Position numbers and translations under genes: made by a program. From Mycteria americana (Eukaryota; Chordata; Aves; Ciconiiformes; Ciconiidae), in assembly GCF_035582795.1 (NCBI RefSeq), contig NC_134365.1:130797577-130861576 (forward strand): a stretch of 64,000 nucleotides of DNA, in the 5' to 3' direction. Numbering within the stretch: the first letter of the stretch is position 1; each line of letters opens with the position of its first letter. The notes below the pieces were generated by a model that ran no database searches, was not told the origin of the DNA, and worked only from the letters and a program-made list of their open reading frames with translations. Shown here one piece after another: positions 39,111 to 51,236 of the stretch.

Positions 39111-41165
39111 CATTATCCACAGGCTCTCAACTGGCTCATCACCCCGCCACCCGTCTGCACAGAGCACAGGTCTTCCTCACTGCCCTCCTGGCTGGTCTTT
39201 CCTGAAGAGCCTACACCCTCCTATGCAGCACTCCAGTCACATACGCTATCTCTCTCTCCATGTATGTCCCAACGAAGGCACAGCTCTGCAACTGTGCACA
39301 GGCTTCTAATTTCTCCTCTTTTTTCCCCTGTAGCACGTGTTTGTGCACAGGCACTTGAAAGGGACCCCGTCATGCTGCATTCACAGAGAAGTACAGGACC
39401 CTCGCCATCGTGCTGTCACTTCCCCGCTGCTCCCTGTGCCTTCGCTTCTCTATAGGTTATGATAAACTTTCCCCAGCTTACCCAGTTTCAAGCTGCCCTC
39501 ACTAGGTTTGAAGCCTGCTGAAGACACTCTTGGCACACTTCGTCAGATGGATCCTGCTCCCGCTTTGAAGTCCTTGCGCCTACAAAACGATCACATGCGT
39601 GCAGAAGTCAAACTCCTGTCTGTGACACCAGCCACGCACCAAGTGCGGATCCACTAGAGGTACCCACTCCTGCCCAAACCCTTCCCTCTCACTGGAAGGA
39701 CTGAGAACACCACTCATGTCCCCTCCCATGCCACACTGCTAATTACTGCTGGTAAAAACGCACAGTTTTTCTAAAGGCCATTACACTGTACCCTTGACCA
39801 AGTCATGTATGTATATTCCCTCATGAAGAGGCTGGCCTCTAAAAACAAAAAAAAAAGCTGTTAACACCAGTGGCAAATTTCATAAGCATCAGCAAAGACA
39901 ACAGTACGTTAAACATGATCTTAATTTGTGACATGCCTTTGAAGCTATGCTACATGCTGAGAATGATGACACCATGTAAGTGGCATGTTCTATGCCCTTA
40001 TCTGCACTGCTTTGCATACAAAATGAATCGGCGATCTCTCTCAGATAGAGAATCCAAATCAAAACCAAGTAAAAATATATCTAGTCATACCACTGACTTA
40101 AATTATCAGGGTAGAAAAGTTTTAAACGGCAAGAAAAATTCCCATGCTTTATTTTTTATGTATTTTCAGTTCTCTTGAAAGACTCCTAACTAGAATTTCC
40201 AGTTAAATCTCCTGTTTACTCTCATGTCACACATACGCTTGACAATATGAAGTCAAAATTTCTTTCTGTGACTCATCATTGTAGTCAAGCCTAACCAAAA
40301 GCATCAGTTCTAATTATGACAGGTATGGTCTTTGCTGCTGATATGGTTTTTTGCTTATTTGCATTTCTGTTGAAGCCACTGGTGAGGATGCTACATATTT
40401 AATCAACTTTCTACAGTTCATTTTCATCCATGCAAATATAATTGATTCAATCTGGACTAAGTATATACCTACAGAATATACTAAAACGTTATTTGTCTGA
40501 TGACTTTTCTTCATCATGATCAACTTTAGCCTGTAATCTGGATATCGTTCTTTACTGTGCTGTAATTTTGCTTATGTTTGGAGGTGTTCAAGGTTACAAA
40601 ATAAAATGGTCCTGCCACTAAGGAACTTCTTTCTAACCTGATATGTATGTACAGAGAAGACAGGACACAATGAGGACCAGACATAGGTATGATTCCAATC
40701 TCAGTGGATTAGCAAAAGTTTTTTCCTAGGAATTATTTTGGATTTTCACACGTGAAAGTACAATGTGAAAGTAGTATTAGAAAGTAGTATAGCCCAAGCA
40801 ATCCTGTATGCTGCCCACACTTCAATGGTAAAAGATTCACTATATTCACAAAAGTGAAAAAAAGACGAAGGCTTTGATTTAAAATTAGAAACTTTACACT
40901 ATCAGGAGATAAATGAAAAATGAAGTGAGCTACTTTCTATGTAGGAAGAAAAGGAGATGACACCAGACGTGGAAAAATTCTAGCAGAGAAGAGTCCAGAT
41001 GTACAGTGTAACACACTGGGGCAAACTAGAGCAACTAAAACAAAGCAGCATTTTCAGGATTTCTAGAAAACTTTAGAATTCAAAACCATACAAACCAGGT
41101 GAAAGATTCTTCATAGCCTTCTGAAAAGGAGGCAGCTACTGAAGGGTCACAGTTACACAAACATA
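39111..41165. other. Intergenic stretch, nothing recognised
   Basis: Unique sequence, C/T-rich near 39,150-39,460 where a 157-codon frame is open across the CR1 edge. That frame starts inside the antisense of CR1 and is not considered a gene. Confidence 0.4.
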
Positions 41166-41169
41166 ACCC

Positions 41170-41345
41170 TCTTTAAAAAGGCCTGGGGTGGAGCTAGGAA
41201 ATTATAGACCAGTTTGACCTTGGTGGTAGGCAAGATCCTGAAGATATTAATAAGAGATGAGATCACAAGGAACACAGACTGGGCAAAGTGATTAAAGGAC
41301 ATAATCTACTTGGATTTCAAAAAGGTATTTGACATAAAACTGCAA
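41170..41345 (+). mobile_element. Old CR1/L2-like LINE reverse-transcriptase fragment
   Basis: Broken plus-strand translation gives NYRP-like sense at gaaattatagaccagtttga, then VGKILKILIRDEI, then DIIYLDFKKVFD. These correspond to the conserved NYRPISL, VVGKIL and VIYLDF.KAFD blocks of CR1/L2-clade reverse transcriptases in the right order. Frameshifts and missing spacing show that it is old and dead. It is in sense orientation on the plus strand, unlike the three young CR1 tails. Confidence 0.65.
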
Positions 41346-41721
41346 AGTAGATTAATGCACAACAGTAGGAAGCATAACATAGAAGGTGTCATCCTTGAAT
41401 GAATAATGAGAAGCACAGATAACACCAACACTATCTGCAACTGCACTCTCAGAGGAAGTATGTTAAAAAGTCAGATTCATTTGACATATAGGCTGCAGAT
41501 GTACTACTGACACACATTAAGGCTAATTTGCTGTCCTAAGGCTGCTGGTCTCTTAAAGATACAGTGGACACATTTTGCTCTCAGTTACACTAGTGAAGTC
41601 AGTAGAGTTGCTCAAGGTATACAATAGCAAGATAGACTGGAATCTACCCTAGGTCACTTGCCTTTGCTTAGCAGGCGTGTTTCCCATATTATTTTGTTAG
41701 AACTAGGATTTTTTGGTTGTT

Positions 41722-41740
41722 CCCCCCCCCCCCCCCCCCC
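41722..41740. repeat. Poly(C) run of 19
   Basis: Nineteen consecutive C on the plus strand, flanked by ggttgtt and agtatattgc. Long G/C homopolymers are rare in vertebrate DNA and the length is likely unstable or uncertain. Confidence 0.95.
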
Positions 41741-44087
41741 AGTATATTGCATCAATTTTTTACTTTGAAGTCTCATCAATACAGGTGGACTGTTTGCTAG
41801 CACAGATTTACGATTGTGGGTGCTGAAGGCTATACACATTCCGTATTGGGTATCGCATTTTCCTGTCAAACTGAACTATTTTGATTTGTTGGTATTACTT
41901 TGGATTTACAACAGTGTAGATAAGAGAATTATTTAGCCCTCCTTCCGCAGCACTAAGTACTTTGATGGTCACTTTCAGGAACGTGATTCTGTATCCTTTG
42001 TATATTTATATCAATATAAATCCAGGGGAAACCAGGGAAAGCTGTTTCACTAATATAAATTAAAAAAACCCAAGCACTGAAAGGATTAAATGCATACTTT
42101 GGGCCAGATCATCTAAAAAGTCAACTGCATCAATTACAGCAAGAGAGAATTTGGCTTATGTAGCTTCTTTACTGCTGATCCCTTGTAATGCCAAAAGGAA
42201 GTTCCAACCACTTACAAGCTGACGTATATAAAATGTGAATCCACTGGGACGTTGTAAGTCTCCTTTGGAAACGCTGTCAACATCAACAGCTCAGGCTAAT
42301 ATCAGCAACTGCTGTGATAGTTGTTCAGAACAGTCATTCCTTTTCCCAAGTGTAAAGTTGAAATGGCAAGATAAAGTTGCTGCTTACACTCGTGTTGTTA
42401 CTTCAGTTGGTTATATTTATCTCATTACTACTGGAGAGCTTGGCAGTTTGCTGAAGCATCGTGATGAACCAAAGTTAATGATAGCAGGGAAGCCAGCTCT
42501 GTTCCAGACTTGTCATGTGGACGTGATGCTGTGCACAGTGGGCTGTAATATCAATGAAAGAATCAGAAAGGAGTCTGCTGATCACTGCAGATTCAGTCAC
42601 TAAAAACGACCACATAACCACAACCTAAAGCCTCCCTACAGCAAGAGGCAATCGTACCGCATACTTCTGGTACTAGGAGAGGCTGCTGGCAGGAAAAGGT
42701 CCAGAAGTATGTATATCAAAGTGGCAATGAATCTCTAAGTTCAGTTGGGTAACTGAGAACGAAATTGGACTCAAATCTGTTGGCAGCCATGCCTGTGCAA
42801 GTCACAATGCCATTCAGATGTGTTGTGTTGGGAGTTTGGTTTATTTTGGTGGGGGTGATGTTGTACCAAAACATGTTCTGAATTTGTTTTTGGACTCTAT
42901 CAGAAGTATTATCACCATTCGACAGTACAAACGTTCCATTAAATTCTCTCTACATCATAGACCTCATACAAACCCAGTCCTCTGATTTAGCACAGCTGCA
43001 CAACCTAGGTTGGGAAAATGCACATTTCTGCTATTTACCTTTATCTTTTTGCTAATGATGCTCCCCTTTTGTTGGATCTCTATCATCTAAGAATTTCACA
43101 CATCCCTTCCCAAAAGGAAGAGAAAGCCAAAGAAACTATGTACTGATCCTGCTTCTTGCCCATGCCACAAATTTCTTGTAGAAGTTGTCACCAGGAGCCT
43201 TAGGGCTTACGGTCCATGGCCAAATGACCCCTTTCTTGTGGACGAAATGCATTATAAAAAAGAACCTTATCTTTTATTTTTAATTATGTCTCCAGTCTTT
43301 CTCTCTGTCAGAAGAGTCATAAGCTGTTAGAAATCAAAGAAGGGAATCTAGTTGCCAAAAGACTCTTGGAGATGACAAATAAACAAAAAACCAAACCTTC
43401 CTCCCTACCAACATTTAAAATCTCCAAGAGAGATGGCGCCCTCAAGATATTGGAGGCTGGTATTCCAGCCTCTTCCTTTTCACTGGAAGCCTGGCTTATT
43501 TCTTGGCTACTGTTCCTCTCAAACCTCCTCAACGCCTCCTTGACTGATACTTCAAGTTTATGGTAATTCAGATACAGTGGATTAGAAAGAACATGGAAAG
43601 AAACACGCGTGTGTAGGAAGCAATGTGACAGAGGACCTTAGAAAAGATGTCATTATGATACATTATGATACTGAAGAAGGATCCTATTGCTTCACTACAC
43701 AATCTAACGGAAAGAAAACCAAATTCACAGATTTCCTAAAGCAGAGAGAAAATGTCCACTGGACAAAGGAATGGCACAACATTTATCTACTATGATCTAT
43801 CCTAAGACAGAAAAAATTGAATAAAGCCAGGAAGAAGAAGGTTTACTGAAATGACCAGTGAGTATCAATGGCATGGGGAATCATCTCACATGCCAGGAGC
43901 TAGCACAGAGTATAAGACCTTTTTGGAGAGTCATGGCTGAAACAATTTTGTTTTCCCATGCATGAATGGCCTTTTCTCCTCCTCGGAGCAACACAGTTCA
44001 CCTCAATGAGTTATCAAAAATATAACCAAAAGGGTTTTTTGACCCTATCACAAAAGCATTTTACATTGGTGCCAAGCTCTGCTGAGT

Positions 44088-44093
44088 TTTATT
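44088..44093 (-). promoter_or_regulatory. Poly(A) signal of the minus-strand gene
   Basis: The minus strand reads AATAAA here, about 32 bases downstream of the predicted stop codon at 44,125-44,127. The short 3' UTR would end near 44,060-44,075. Confidence 0.55.
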
Positions 44094-44124
44094 TCTTCTT
44101 ACACAGACTCTGAATTTTATATAG

Positions 44125-44255
44125 TTATGACTTCAAACCCTTGAGCTTTGTGGCCTGGAGCAAGCAGACCCAATCAAGCCCAGAATTCAGACAGCACAGA
44201 GACAGCGTGAAATTACTTTTGCCCACCTTATTCTCTGCTGGAGCCTCATGCCAGG
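44125..44255 (-). CDS. Last coding exon, minus-strand gene
   Basis: On the minus strand the acceptor ...atattctgtatttag is followed by cc plus 42 codons and a stop. The peptide begins WHEAPAENKVGKSNFTLSL and ends KLKGLKS. It enters with two bases of a split codon, which matches the one base left over by the exon at 44,636-44,728 (joined codon ACC, Thr). A poly(A) signal lies just downstream. The exon's peptide is not recognised. Confidence 0.55.
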
Positions 44256-44635
44256 CTAAATACAGAATATGGCCCATCGTTCTACATGAATTAGAATTGT
44301 TAACCAAGCTGATGTTCACTTAGGAAATATGTTCTTACTAAGAATATTTCTGTTAAAACATTAAGACAGCAACAATGTAAATATGGTAACATATTAACTA
44401 CTTTTTGTCTGTGTTCACCTTACAATTTTATCAGAAAATGGGTGCTAATCTCTAAATAGCTGACATAAAACTTTTTTTCATTAAAGTTATCAAACTGCAT
44501 TTTTTTCATGTAACGCTTACGTGCACATTAGAATACAGTGGCTGCTCATTACTTAGAAGTCAATTCTGCTGAGCCAAACCCGCACCCTGTTTTAGATTCA
44601 TGCAGCACCCCGGCAATAAAACTACCATGGCTTAC

Positions 44636-44728
44636 TGAGGGTAGTGAGAGGCAGGTTTTTTTCAGAGAATATACAGAAGCCCATGATGGGGAGAACAGAA
44701 ACATCAATATTCTGTGCTTTCTGTAAAG
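44636..44728 (-). CDS. Internal exon, minus-strand gene
   Basis: The acceptor is gtattcttttccacag and the donor is ctca/gtaagc on the minus strand. The 93-nt exon holds 30 full codons, including AQNIDVSVLPIMGFC and SEKNLPLTTL, with two bases before and one after. The first alternative frame also stays open (it is the source of a longer minus-strand frame) and the second meets a stop. I prefer this frame because its phase joins exactly to the last exon and its composition is protein-like. Confidence 0.6.
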
Positions 44729-46882
44729 CTGTGGAAAAGAATACACGCAGCTAACAGATCCCTCCAACTTCACAGACGCTTGCATCCTTTTGCTAGGAAC
44801 TAACGACCATGGAATTGCTCCCTCTTGGTGTGCTATCTATAAATTGAGGGCTGTGTTGCTGCACTGGATGTTTAGCCCTAAGGATAGTGTATTTTCTAAG
44901 TCCTATAAAGGATTTCAGTGAGCAAAGGGTACTCAAATAAAGCTGTGAATCTGCCTGAGTCTGCCTGTTTAGCCTTGTGACTAATTGAGCATCTCACAAA
45001 ATGAAGGCAACTGAGGGAAGGCGGTACCAACTAGGCATGCAAATTAAATTGTTACAAAGATATGTGTTGAACAACTTTAGATAAAATGCATCACATTACT
45101 ATGAAAAATTATAGGCTGCACAATTACACAAACTAAAGATGCTTCTAATTACCCACTGTTAATTATCTACTTGAAATACTTTGGGGAAGATGAACGAATA
45201 GGAGATTTGTTAGGAACTACGCTTCTGCTGTTTATTGTTCAGGAAGCAATCGCAGTATATGAGCTAAATTGTCTGTTTTAAACAAACACTTGGAGAGCAA
45301 AATAAAGGTGTTTTGTATCTTGGTGAGCAAACGTCTCAATATGACTATATTTTAACTGTACTGGCAAAATCATGTGTAAGAAAATTTAAACTGCCTCACA
45401 ATTTCTAGGCCAAATTCAGGACTTGGTGACATGTATTACGAATGCTCTGGTGTCACTGAAGATGCAGAGATGTAACTGAGGCAGGTACTTTTCACACTAT
45501 TTAAAGAAAAAACATCCCGTGTAGTTATTTTTGCCAGTGTTAAATGGCTATGAAATGCTACTATTCCAGCCCAGAGCGTCCCCTACATACACTTTGACCC
45601 TGGTCTTCATCGTTACAAATTATGAGATGTGATGCAAGGTAGGAAGTGCTTACATGCAATCACATGTCAGTGTGGGGACACTTCCACAGTTGGTAGACAT
45701 CGACATTAATAAACCATTATATTTATCTTAGAAATAGTTGCAGGACAAAGTTGGGATCTAACAAAACTTAGCAATACGCTAAGGCCTCACAGAAACCAGA
45801 AAGAACTGTGCAGGAACAACAGTTTGCACAGGAGTGGGTATTTCCATACTATGGCAGTAGTGTAACATAGAAAACATAAATGGTCAAAGATGAGACAGAT
45901 TAAGACATAATTCAGGCAAAAACCAAGAGTCTGGAGAAAGTTATATATATAAAAAGAAGACATTAGACTGGAACTACCATTTTAATTTTAATTACAATGC
46001 TCATCTTGTAAACACTTACCTAAACTGAGCTGACAAAGTCTTCATTTCAGTTAGGACTCGAGGTTATCATACTGCATGCATGATGGCAAAAGGACGGTGA
46101 TCTAAACAGACTTAATTATACACTTCTCCTGTTCTTAGGCTACATGGAATCAAACTTCAAACAATTTAGCCTCTGGTAACCTTGGCCTGGAAAGCAACTG
46201 CTGTTTTGGTCTATTAACAATCTTTAATGAGCATATTGCTCTTGTAAGAGATTCTAGGTGGTCACTTGGTTTCACAGGTATTAGCCTGCCATAGTAAAAT
46301 CTAAAGACTCTCAGCCTACATCAACAACCCAGAGGACTGAAATGGAAATAGAAATTGACAGTATGGGTTTCTCTGATGTCTGGGGATCCTGTCATTAACA
46401 ACTAAAAACCACACAGCAGTGAAAATTTGCATTGTCATAACTGATGAAAGAGAAAGCCCAGGAAAAAAAATTACCTATAGCAAGAAAGATATGCATGTTT
46501 AATTCTCTTTCAACTAAGTATGTCTTCCTCTTGATTATCTTCTCAGACATTAAGGCCTATGTACACCAACTCAGGGGGAAATCTTCCAGCTATGTTAGGT
46601 TTAAATGTGCTCCTTAAAAATCTAAAAATAAAACCAGCTGTGATGGGTTTAAGAGTTAATTTCTGTAGACTATATATTTTTTCTATAGTTACTTGAAAAA
46701 CAAAAATAATTGATGCTGGTCCCATTCGATTATTGTCCTAAAATCTGCCTCATCCTTAAACAAAACCAAACCAAACAACAAATCACACAGCTTTTGCAAG
46801 TCCTTGCAAGCTTATTGACTTTAGTAACATTTTTGTCTGAGTGAAGCTGCAGGGCTGACAGAATTCAGTAGCACAAACTCAC

Positions 46883-46944
46883 TCCTGGAAGTATACCAGC
46901 TCCTTCTATGTACACCTTGGCAGACACATCTTCTGGCTGAAAGA
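46883..46944 (-). CDS. Internal exon, minus-strand gene
   Basis: A long pyrimidine tract ending tcctatctcattgcag precedes the exon on the minus strand, and gtgagt follows. The peptide is FQPEDVSAKVYIEGAGILPG after two split-codon bases. An alternative donor, gtatac, would end the exon at 46,897 with one base left over. That version joins in phase to the exon at 44,636-44,728 (split codon GCT), whereas the gtgagt version would need one more exon in between. A second frame across the exon is also open. Confidence 0.55.
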
Positions 46945-47304
46945 CTGCAATGAGATAGGAAATAGAAGAGGTAAAAATCAGCCTCAGCCTCCCCTATGCT
47001 GATGGGTCCCAGAAGATTTATGGCGTTGCTAAGAAAGGCGCTGGGCCAGGAGTCCTGCAAACCCTCCACTCTGGGGATACTAGGGGAGTTTTGTCTACGC
47101 TTTGTACCTGGCTGCCTTCCCATGCAAACGATGCATAAGGATTAGCTTCTGTGCCAAAGTAAGCGCAAATAATTTTGCCTTGACTAGAATGTTAACAAGT
47201 AGCAGACCCTCTGTAACTGAGGTTTGAAAGGTAATTTTAAAAAGCAGCTATTTCTTTAAACTTCACTCTGCTTTCCAAGTACTGTAAAACTGAATGGCTT
47301 TCAC

Positions 47305-47404
47305 TTGAAACCAGACACAATATAGCCTGATAACTTCGGGTGACAGTTTTGGAGTGGGGTCCCCGTTTCCAAGAATGAGTAACATAATTCCAGCTATTAT
47401 ATTG
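47305..47404 (-). CDS. Possible internal exon, minus-strand gene
   Basis: The minus-strand frame from the acceptor ...aaaatgtaccttcag reads QYNSWNYVTHSWKRGPHSK and on to ILCLVS, 33 codons plus one base, ending at a weak donor caa/gtgaaa. The phase fits both neighbours (phase 0 from 47,493 and a split ATC codon into 46,944), and the frame stays open past the donor to a stop at 47,237. The pyrimidine tract and donor are poor and the upstream intron would be only 88 bp, so this is tentative. Confidence 0.35.
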
Positions 47405-47492
47405 CTGAAGGTACATTTTCAATGGCATATGTAGACTCTGAAACAAAACATTTTCTTGGGGACAAGGTAGACAAAAAAGTAACTTTCCATAC

Positions 47493-47539
47493 CTGCAGAC
47501 CATTTAAAGCACAGTCTTCAACAGGAGTGCCATCAGCCA
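47493..47539 (-). CDS. Internal exon, minus-strand gene, next to LTR
   Basis: The acceptor ttttacacattaggcag and a strong donor ctgcag/gtatgg flank 47 nt: two split-codon bases and then ADGTPVEDCALNGLQ. It joins in phase with the exon at 48,101-48,138 (split codon TTG). The intron side of the acceptor is only about 20 bp from the edge of an LTR fragment, so part of the original pyrimidine tract may have been replaced. Confidence 0.5.
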
Positions 47540-47559
47540 CTGCCTAATGTGTAAAATAG

Positions 47560-47717
47560 TATTATTATTATTTTATTTCAATTATTAAACTGTTCTTATC
47601 TCAACCCACGAGTTTTCTTACTTTTGCTCTTCAGATTCTCTCCCCCATCCCACCGGGGCAGAGGGTGAGTGAGCGGCTGTGTGGTGCTTGGTTGCCAACT
47701 AGGGCTAAACCACGACA
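47560..47717 (-). mobile_element. Endogenous retrovirus LTR fragment
   Basis: The plus strand reads ctgttcttatctcaacccac, then attctctcccccatccca, then gtgagtgagcggctgtgtgg, then gggctaaaccacgaca. This order is characteristic of an LTR family repeated many times in bird genomes. The end at 47,717 reads tgtcgtgg on the minus strand, a proper TG terminus. The other end fades into AAT-rich sequence, so the LTR is truncated or decayed, with no internal viral genes beside it. The minus-strand orientation is inferred from the TG end and is uncertain. It lies in an intron of the predicted minus-strand gene. Confidence 0.65.
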
Positions 47718-48100
47718 CCATGTCAAGAACATGCTTTTGTCTTTTATTGCAATAAAGGATCGTGTGGCTCCCTTGTGGCAACGTAAATTAAAAATACACA
47801 GCTATCTGTGTTTGGCAATGAGTAGCGACCTCACTTTACATATAATTGAAAGTGTGTGTGAAGAAAACAATTCTAGGGATGGGTTGAAAAAAAAGATTCT
47901 TTATAGTGGCACTATCATTAATGACAAGTGAAATATTTACCCTAATTTGTTTACTGTTTCACCTAGTTCCCTGACATTATTTCTCTGAAATATGGAGTAT
48001 TCACTTTCTCTTCTCCATTAATTTCAATAATTTTCATTCTTTTTAACTTGCATTCACTGTGTTTACTATTTGGCACAGACTTTAACACAAAGGAACATAC

Positions 48101-48138
48101 ATTGCTTGGAAAGGACATTCCGTTTCTCCAGTGGAAAG
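48101..48138 (-). CDS. Internal exon, minus-strand gene
   Basis: The acceptor cctttaatctgacatgcag and donor gcaat/gtatgt on the minus strand flank 38 nt, one split base, FPLEKRNVLSKQ, then one base. It joins in phase to 47,493-47,539. The preceding exon should leave two bases, which the exon at 49,396-49,450 does not, so an exon between them is missing from this model. A plus-strand exon-like interval (48,077-48,171) overlaps it and is listed as rejected. Confidence 0.45.
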
Positions 48139-48213
48139 CTGCATGTCAGATTAAAGGATTATTTAAAAGGTATTAGTTCCCTGAGTTATGTCTCTCTGAT
48201 ACTCAACATTCAT

Positions 48214-48239
48214 CTTTTTTTTTTCTTTTTTTTTTTTTT
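48214..48239. repeat. Poly(T) run with one C
   Basis: Twenty-five T interrupted by a single C on the plus strand. It is simple sequence within an intron. Confidence 0.9.
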
Positions 48240-49395
48240 CCTTCTCCCTGAGAACATTGCCTAGCTTTTCAAACTACTGGCCTGAAGGAAGCCTCCCACC
48301 CTGATTTTGCCTGGTCATACAACTCACGAGAATTGCTACAATTCGCTTTCCTTTCTTTTCTTGCTCTTATTCCTGCAGTACCTGACAGAATGTTAATCAG
48401 AACTTGTTTCCGTGCTCTGCTAGCCTGTGTAGAGAAAAATACACAAGGCTGGACTGTGACAGCCTTGAATAGTACAGAACAAATGTATCTAAGCTATGCA
48501 TTTTAGAATAGTTGCCCAATTCTATAAAATGTAAGTCTTCCATATGAAACCAGCAGCGATAAGTTCTTCCTTGTCTTCAGAGAATCTACTTCTTTTCATT
48601 AAGGCGAAAAATGGTGGACTAAGTTGAGGAGTGTTTAGTTTTAAAGAGAGCAGAAGGGGTGAATCTTTATTATGAGTGTCTCAGTGAAAGACTTTTCCAT
48701 GGACCATTTGGAATTTCCTAAAAATGGTCTTATTCAACATTCATCTAATTCTGCCTGGTGACAGCAGTGTTTGTTCCCAGTTTTCGTGTGCTTTATATTA
48801 GATCCTGTAACTAGCTTTTCCCAACCAACCCGTGGTCTGTGGATCAAAACAGAATCATAGATACTTGATGCTGTGTGGCTTGATTCATTAATGGCTTTGA
48901 AGTTATTACCCAGGAATATGTAGCAGGTAGCAAAAGGAGCTCAACAGGGAGACAGATGTAATGAGAAGTTAAGATGTTTTTTTGCATCAGCTGTCTTCAC
49001 ATTTCACTTCAATTGGGGTGTTGGAAGTGTTTGAAGCACCTGCTACTATTGACCACAGCATCAGGTAGAAAGAAGGGACAATGCTTTTCAGCTAGCCGGA
49101 GATGAAAGAAATCCCACTTGGAAACTAATGCAACTCAGCAAGCAAGTTTGTTAACAACTCAAACACCACGTATGACCTGGTATGACTTTGAGAAATAGGA
49201 GCTATGTGTCTCCAGCTCTACATGAGACACATTTGTAAGTGACTGCAAAATCTCATTGTTGCATACAAGTCTGTAGTGCCACGGATGCAGAAGGACATGG
49301 TATTACAAGCACAGAGGTCATATTGTGCGGAGTCTGAGAACCACCAACACCGTCTTGTGCTCTCCTCTGACCTTAGATTATCATTAGACCTTTAC

Positions 49396-49450
49396 AATAT
49401 TCACAGATCTCCCAGGCTGCTGGGAGTTTAGTACTTTACTGATTATTGTC
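49396..49450 (-). CDS. Internal exon, minus-strand gene
   Basis: A strong acceptor, ccctgtttcaatctcccacctcag, precedes the exon and gtaaag follows on the minus strand. The peptide is TIISKVLNSQQPGRSVNI after one split-codon base, which completes AGG (Arg) with the two bases left by the exon at 49,759-49,874. Confidence 0.6.
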
Positions 49451-49758
49451 CTGAGGTGGGAGATTGAAACAGGGAACGCAGTCACAGACGTCTTCAGAGT
49501 TACGTGTTAGCTTCTCAAGAATTGAGGGAACTATTCCAACAAAGTGTTGCAGCACAAGCCAGGATTTAAAAAACGTCTTAGCCTCAACTCTCCCTGAACT
49601 ACCAGTGTTCTTCAGGAACCCCATCCTTCCTCTACAAGTGGTGCTGCTGACTTACAGAACTACTCTGGCTGTAAGGTGTTATGCAGTACTAGCAAGATAA
49701 TCATAAACTGGAAATCAATGATCAAGACCTTTTTAACTATTTAATTATGGAGATCTAC

Positions 49759-49874
49759 CTTAAAGCTTCCTTTTCAAATTCCAAGAAGTTATATGCTTTG
49801 TCCAGTGACTTGAGACAAAATCCTCCGTTATTAGCTAGCAACACATGCAGGTCATAAATTGCATTAATCTCTGG
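49759..49874 (-). CDS. Internal exon, minus-strand gene
   Basis: The donor is ttaag/gtagat on the minus strand. The open frame of 38 codons includes EINAIYDLHVLLANNGGF, then LKSLDKAYNFLEFEKEAL. The frame is closed just upstream by TAG, so the acceptor is probably ...ggtttagtag before ccagag, which has a weak pyrimidine tract. That choice gives phase 0 and matches the exon at 50,951-51,046. The peptide looks like a helical globular domain. No family was recognised. Confidence 0.6.
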
Positions 49875-50950
49875 CTACTAAACCAGTCTACGTACTATGA
49901 CACCACTGCAGCCTCTGTACAGACGTCTCCACGAGAGTTGGTTGTAGCGTAGTTGAGCATGCTCACTTTAACTTTTATCTAGCTAGAACCAGCAACAGAA
50001 GTAATACAGACTCAGCAGCACACACTTCATCACTGACTGTACAAACCTGCAGTAAACCCTGCATATGTATGTATATATGAAGTTTGTGAACCCTAACTAA
50101 AACCTACAGTGCTATGTTTTTATGACTGTTAAATTGCATGCTAGCTAGATTAAACTTGGTTTGGTTATGCCTCATCATTTACTGTGTAAAGATACTGTAA
50201 GTGCTAGCTCAATAGACTGAATGCTAACAGTGTTTTCCGCACATCTTATGCCCTACTAAAGCAGTCCTGCTGCTGCCCCAAAATATTTTAGTAGGGCTGA
50301 AACTAAACATCCCATATCAGGCTGTAAAATACAATCAAAACAATCACAGAATTAGATATATTGTCTTTTAGTTAATGAGTAGGAAACCCCTCAAACCTCA
50401 TATAAGTATTTGTTTTCTATTCATATCCTGCAGCACGGTTGTAACTTTCTGCCGTATTACAGAGCATAGTTTGAAAATAATTTTCTATTATACTTGTGTA
50501 TCTTTCCAGAAATATAACAACAGATATCAAAAGGAAGTATTTGCATTACAGTCAAAACACACTGCTCCTCCACTCTGGAACAAACCCCAGAGCTCTAACA
50601 CCGTTTATGTCTCTCTTGCCCAATAGATACGAGTAGGAAAACAAGAAAGAATGTAAGAAACATTTGATCCTCAGGCAGTAGTGCTTTCTATATGTTGCAC
50701 AGAACTCTTATGCATTCCCATAAGGATGGGTATTTTGTTTCTACAGATTGTTTTTTCTGACCCAATCATTCTGACTGCTCTTACTAGCAACCATATCTGA
50801 TGTGATGTGGTAATCTGCTATCTGCCCATATTCCTGTTCACAGGATAAGCTGGCACTGGGCAAAGACTGGCCACTGACAGTATGTGATGATGAGTTTAGA
50901 CAAGCAGTCAGTACAAGTCAAAAGTACTATCTCCCTTTCAAATGTCACAC

Positions 50951-51046
50951 CTCAGTGAAAAATCTGGGAACTGGAAATACCCCCGTGACACTACTAGATC
51001 CGATCACAGGAATCGTGGCAAAAATGTTACTCTCGTCTTGAAGGGA
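50951..51046 (-). CDS. Internal exon, minus-strand gene
   Basis: The acceptor ggtggtttgcag and donor actgag/gtgtga flank 96 nt, exactly 32 codons: DESNIFATIPVIGSSSV, then TGVFPVPRFFTE. Of the possible frames this one fits the phases of the exons on both sides. Confidence 0.62.
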
Positions 51047-51236
51047 CTGCAAACCACCAAATCATCCTAAGTTAAGAAAAGCACATGCGATCTTCTATCA
51101 TGGTAATTTACAAATGTATCTCTTTTATCCCTAAGAATTTCAAAATCCTTTACCAGCAATTTTACAAATCACATACTCACCAATCTAGGTATATCTATGT
51201 AACACACATAGGTCGTAAATGGTAAAATGGACTTAC

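Noticed and set aside
42235-42603. 122-codon plus-strand frame with protein-like stretches
   Set aside because: It starts at GTG, has no recognised motif, and sits alone without neighbouring exons. It is within chance expectation.
46019-46060. Consensus donor tttag/gtaagt on the minus strand
   Set aside because: The sequence upstream has stops in all frames close to the site and no acceptor that gives a usable exon in phase.
46546-46636. Minus-strand interval after a superb acceptor (ctggttttatttttag) reading FLRSTFKPNIAGRFPPEL
   Set aside because: The frame ends in a stop with no convincing donor, and the entry phase does not match the neighbouring exon. It may be a decoy acceptor.
48077-48171. 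Plus-strand exon-like interval (acceptor ggcacag, donor aaaag/gtatta) encoding TLTQRNIHCLERTF...
   Set aside because: It overlaps the minus-strand exon at 48,101-48,138, has no phase-compatible partners on the plus strand, and lies where the skew favours minus-strand transcription. It remains an alternative reading.
48845-48865. cagaatcatagat string resembling a CR1 terminal octamer
   Set aside because: No further CR1 sequence follows, so the short match is probably chance.
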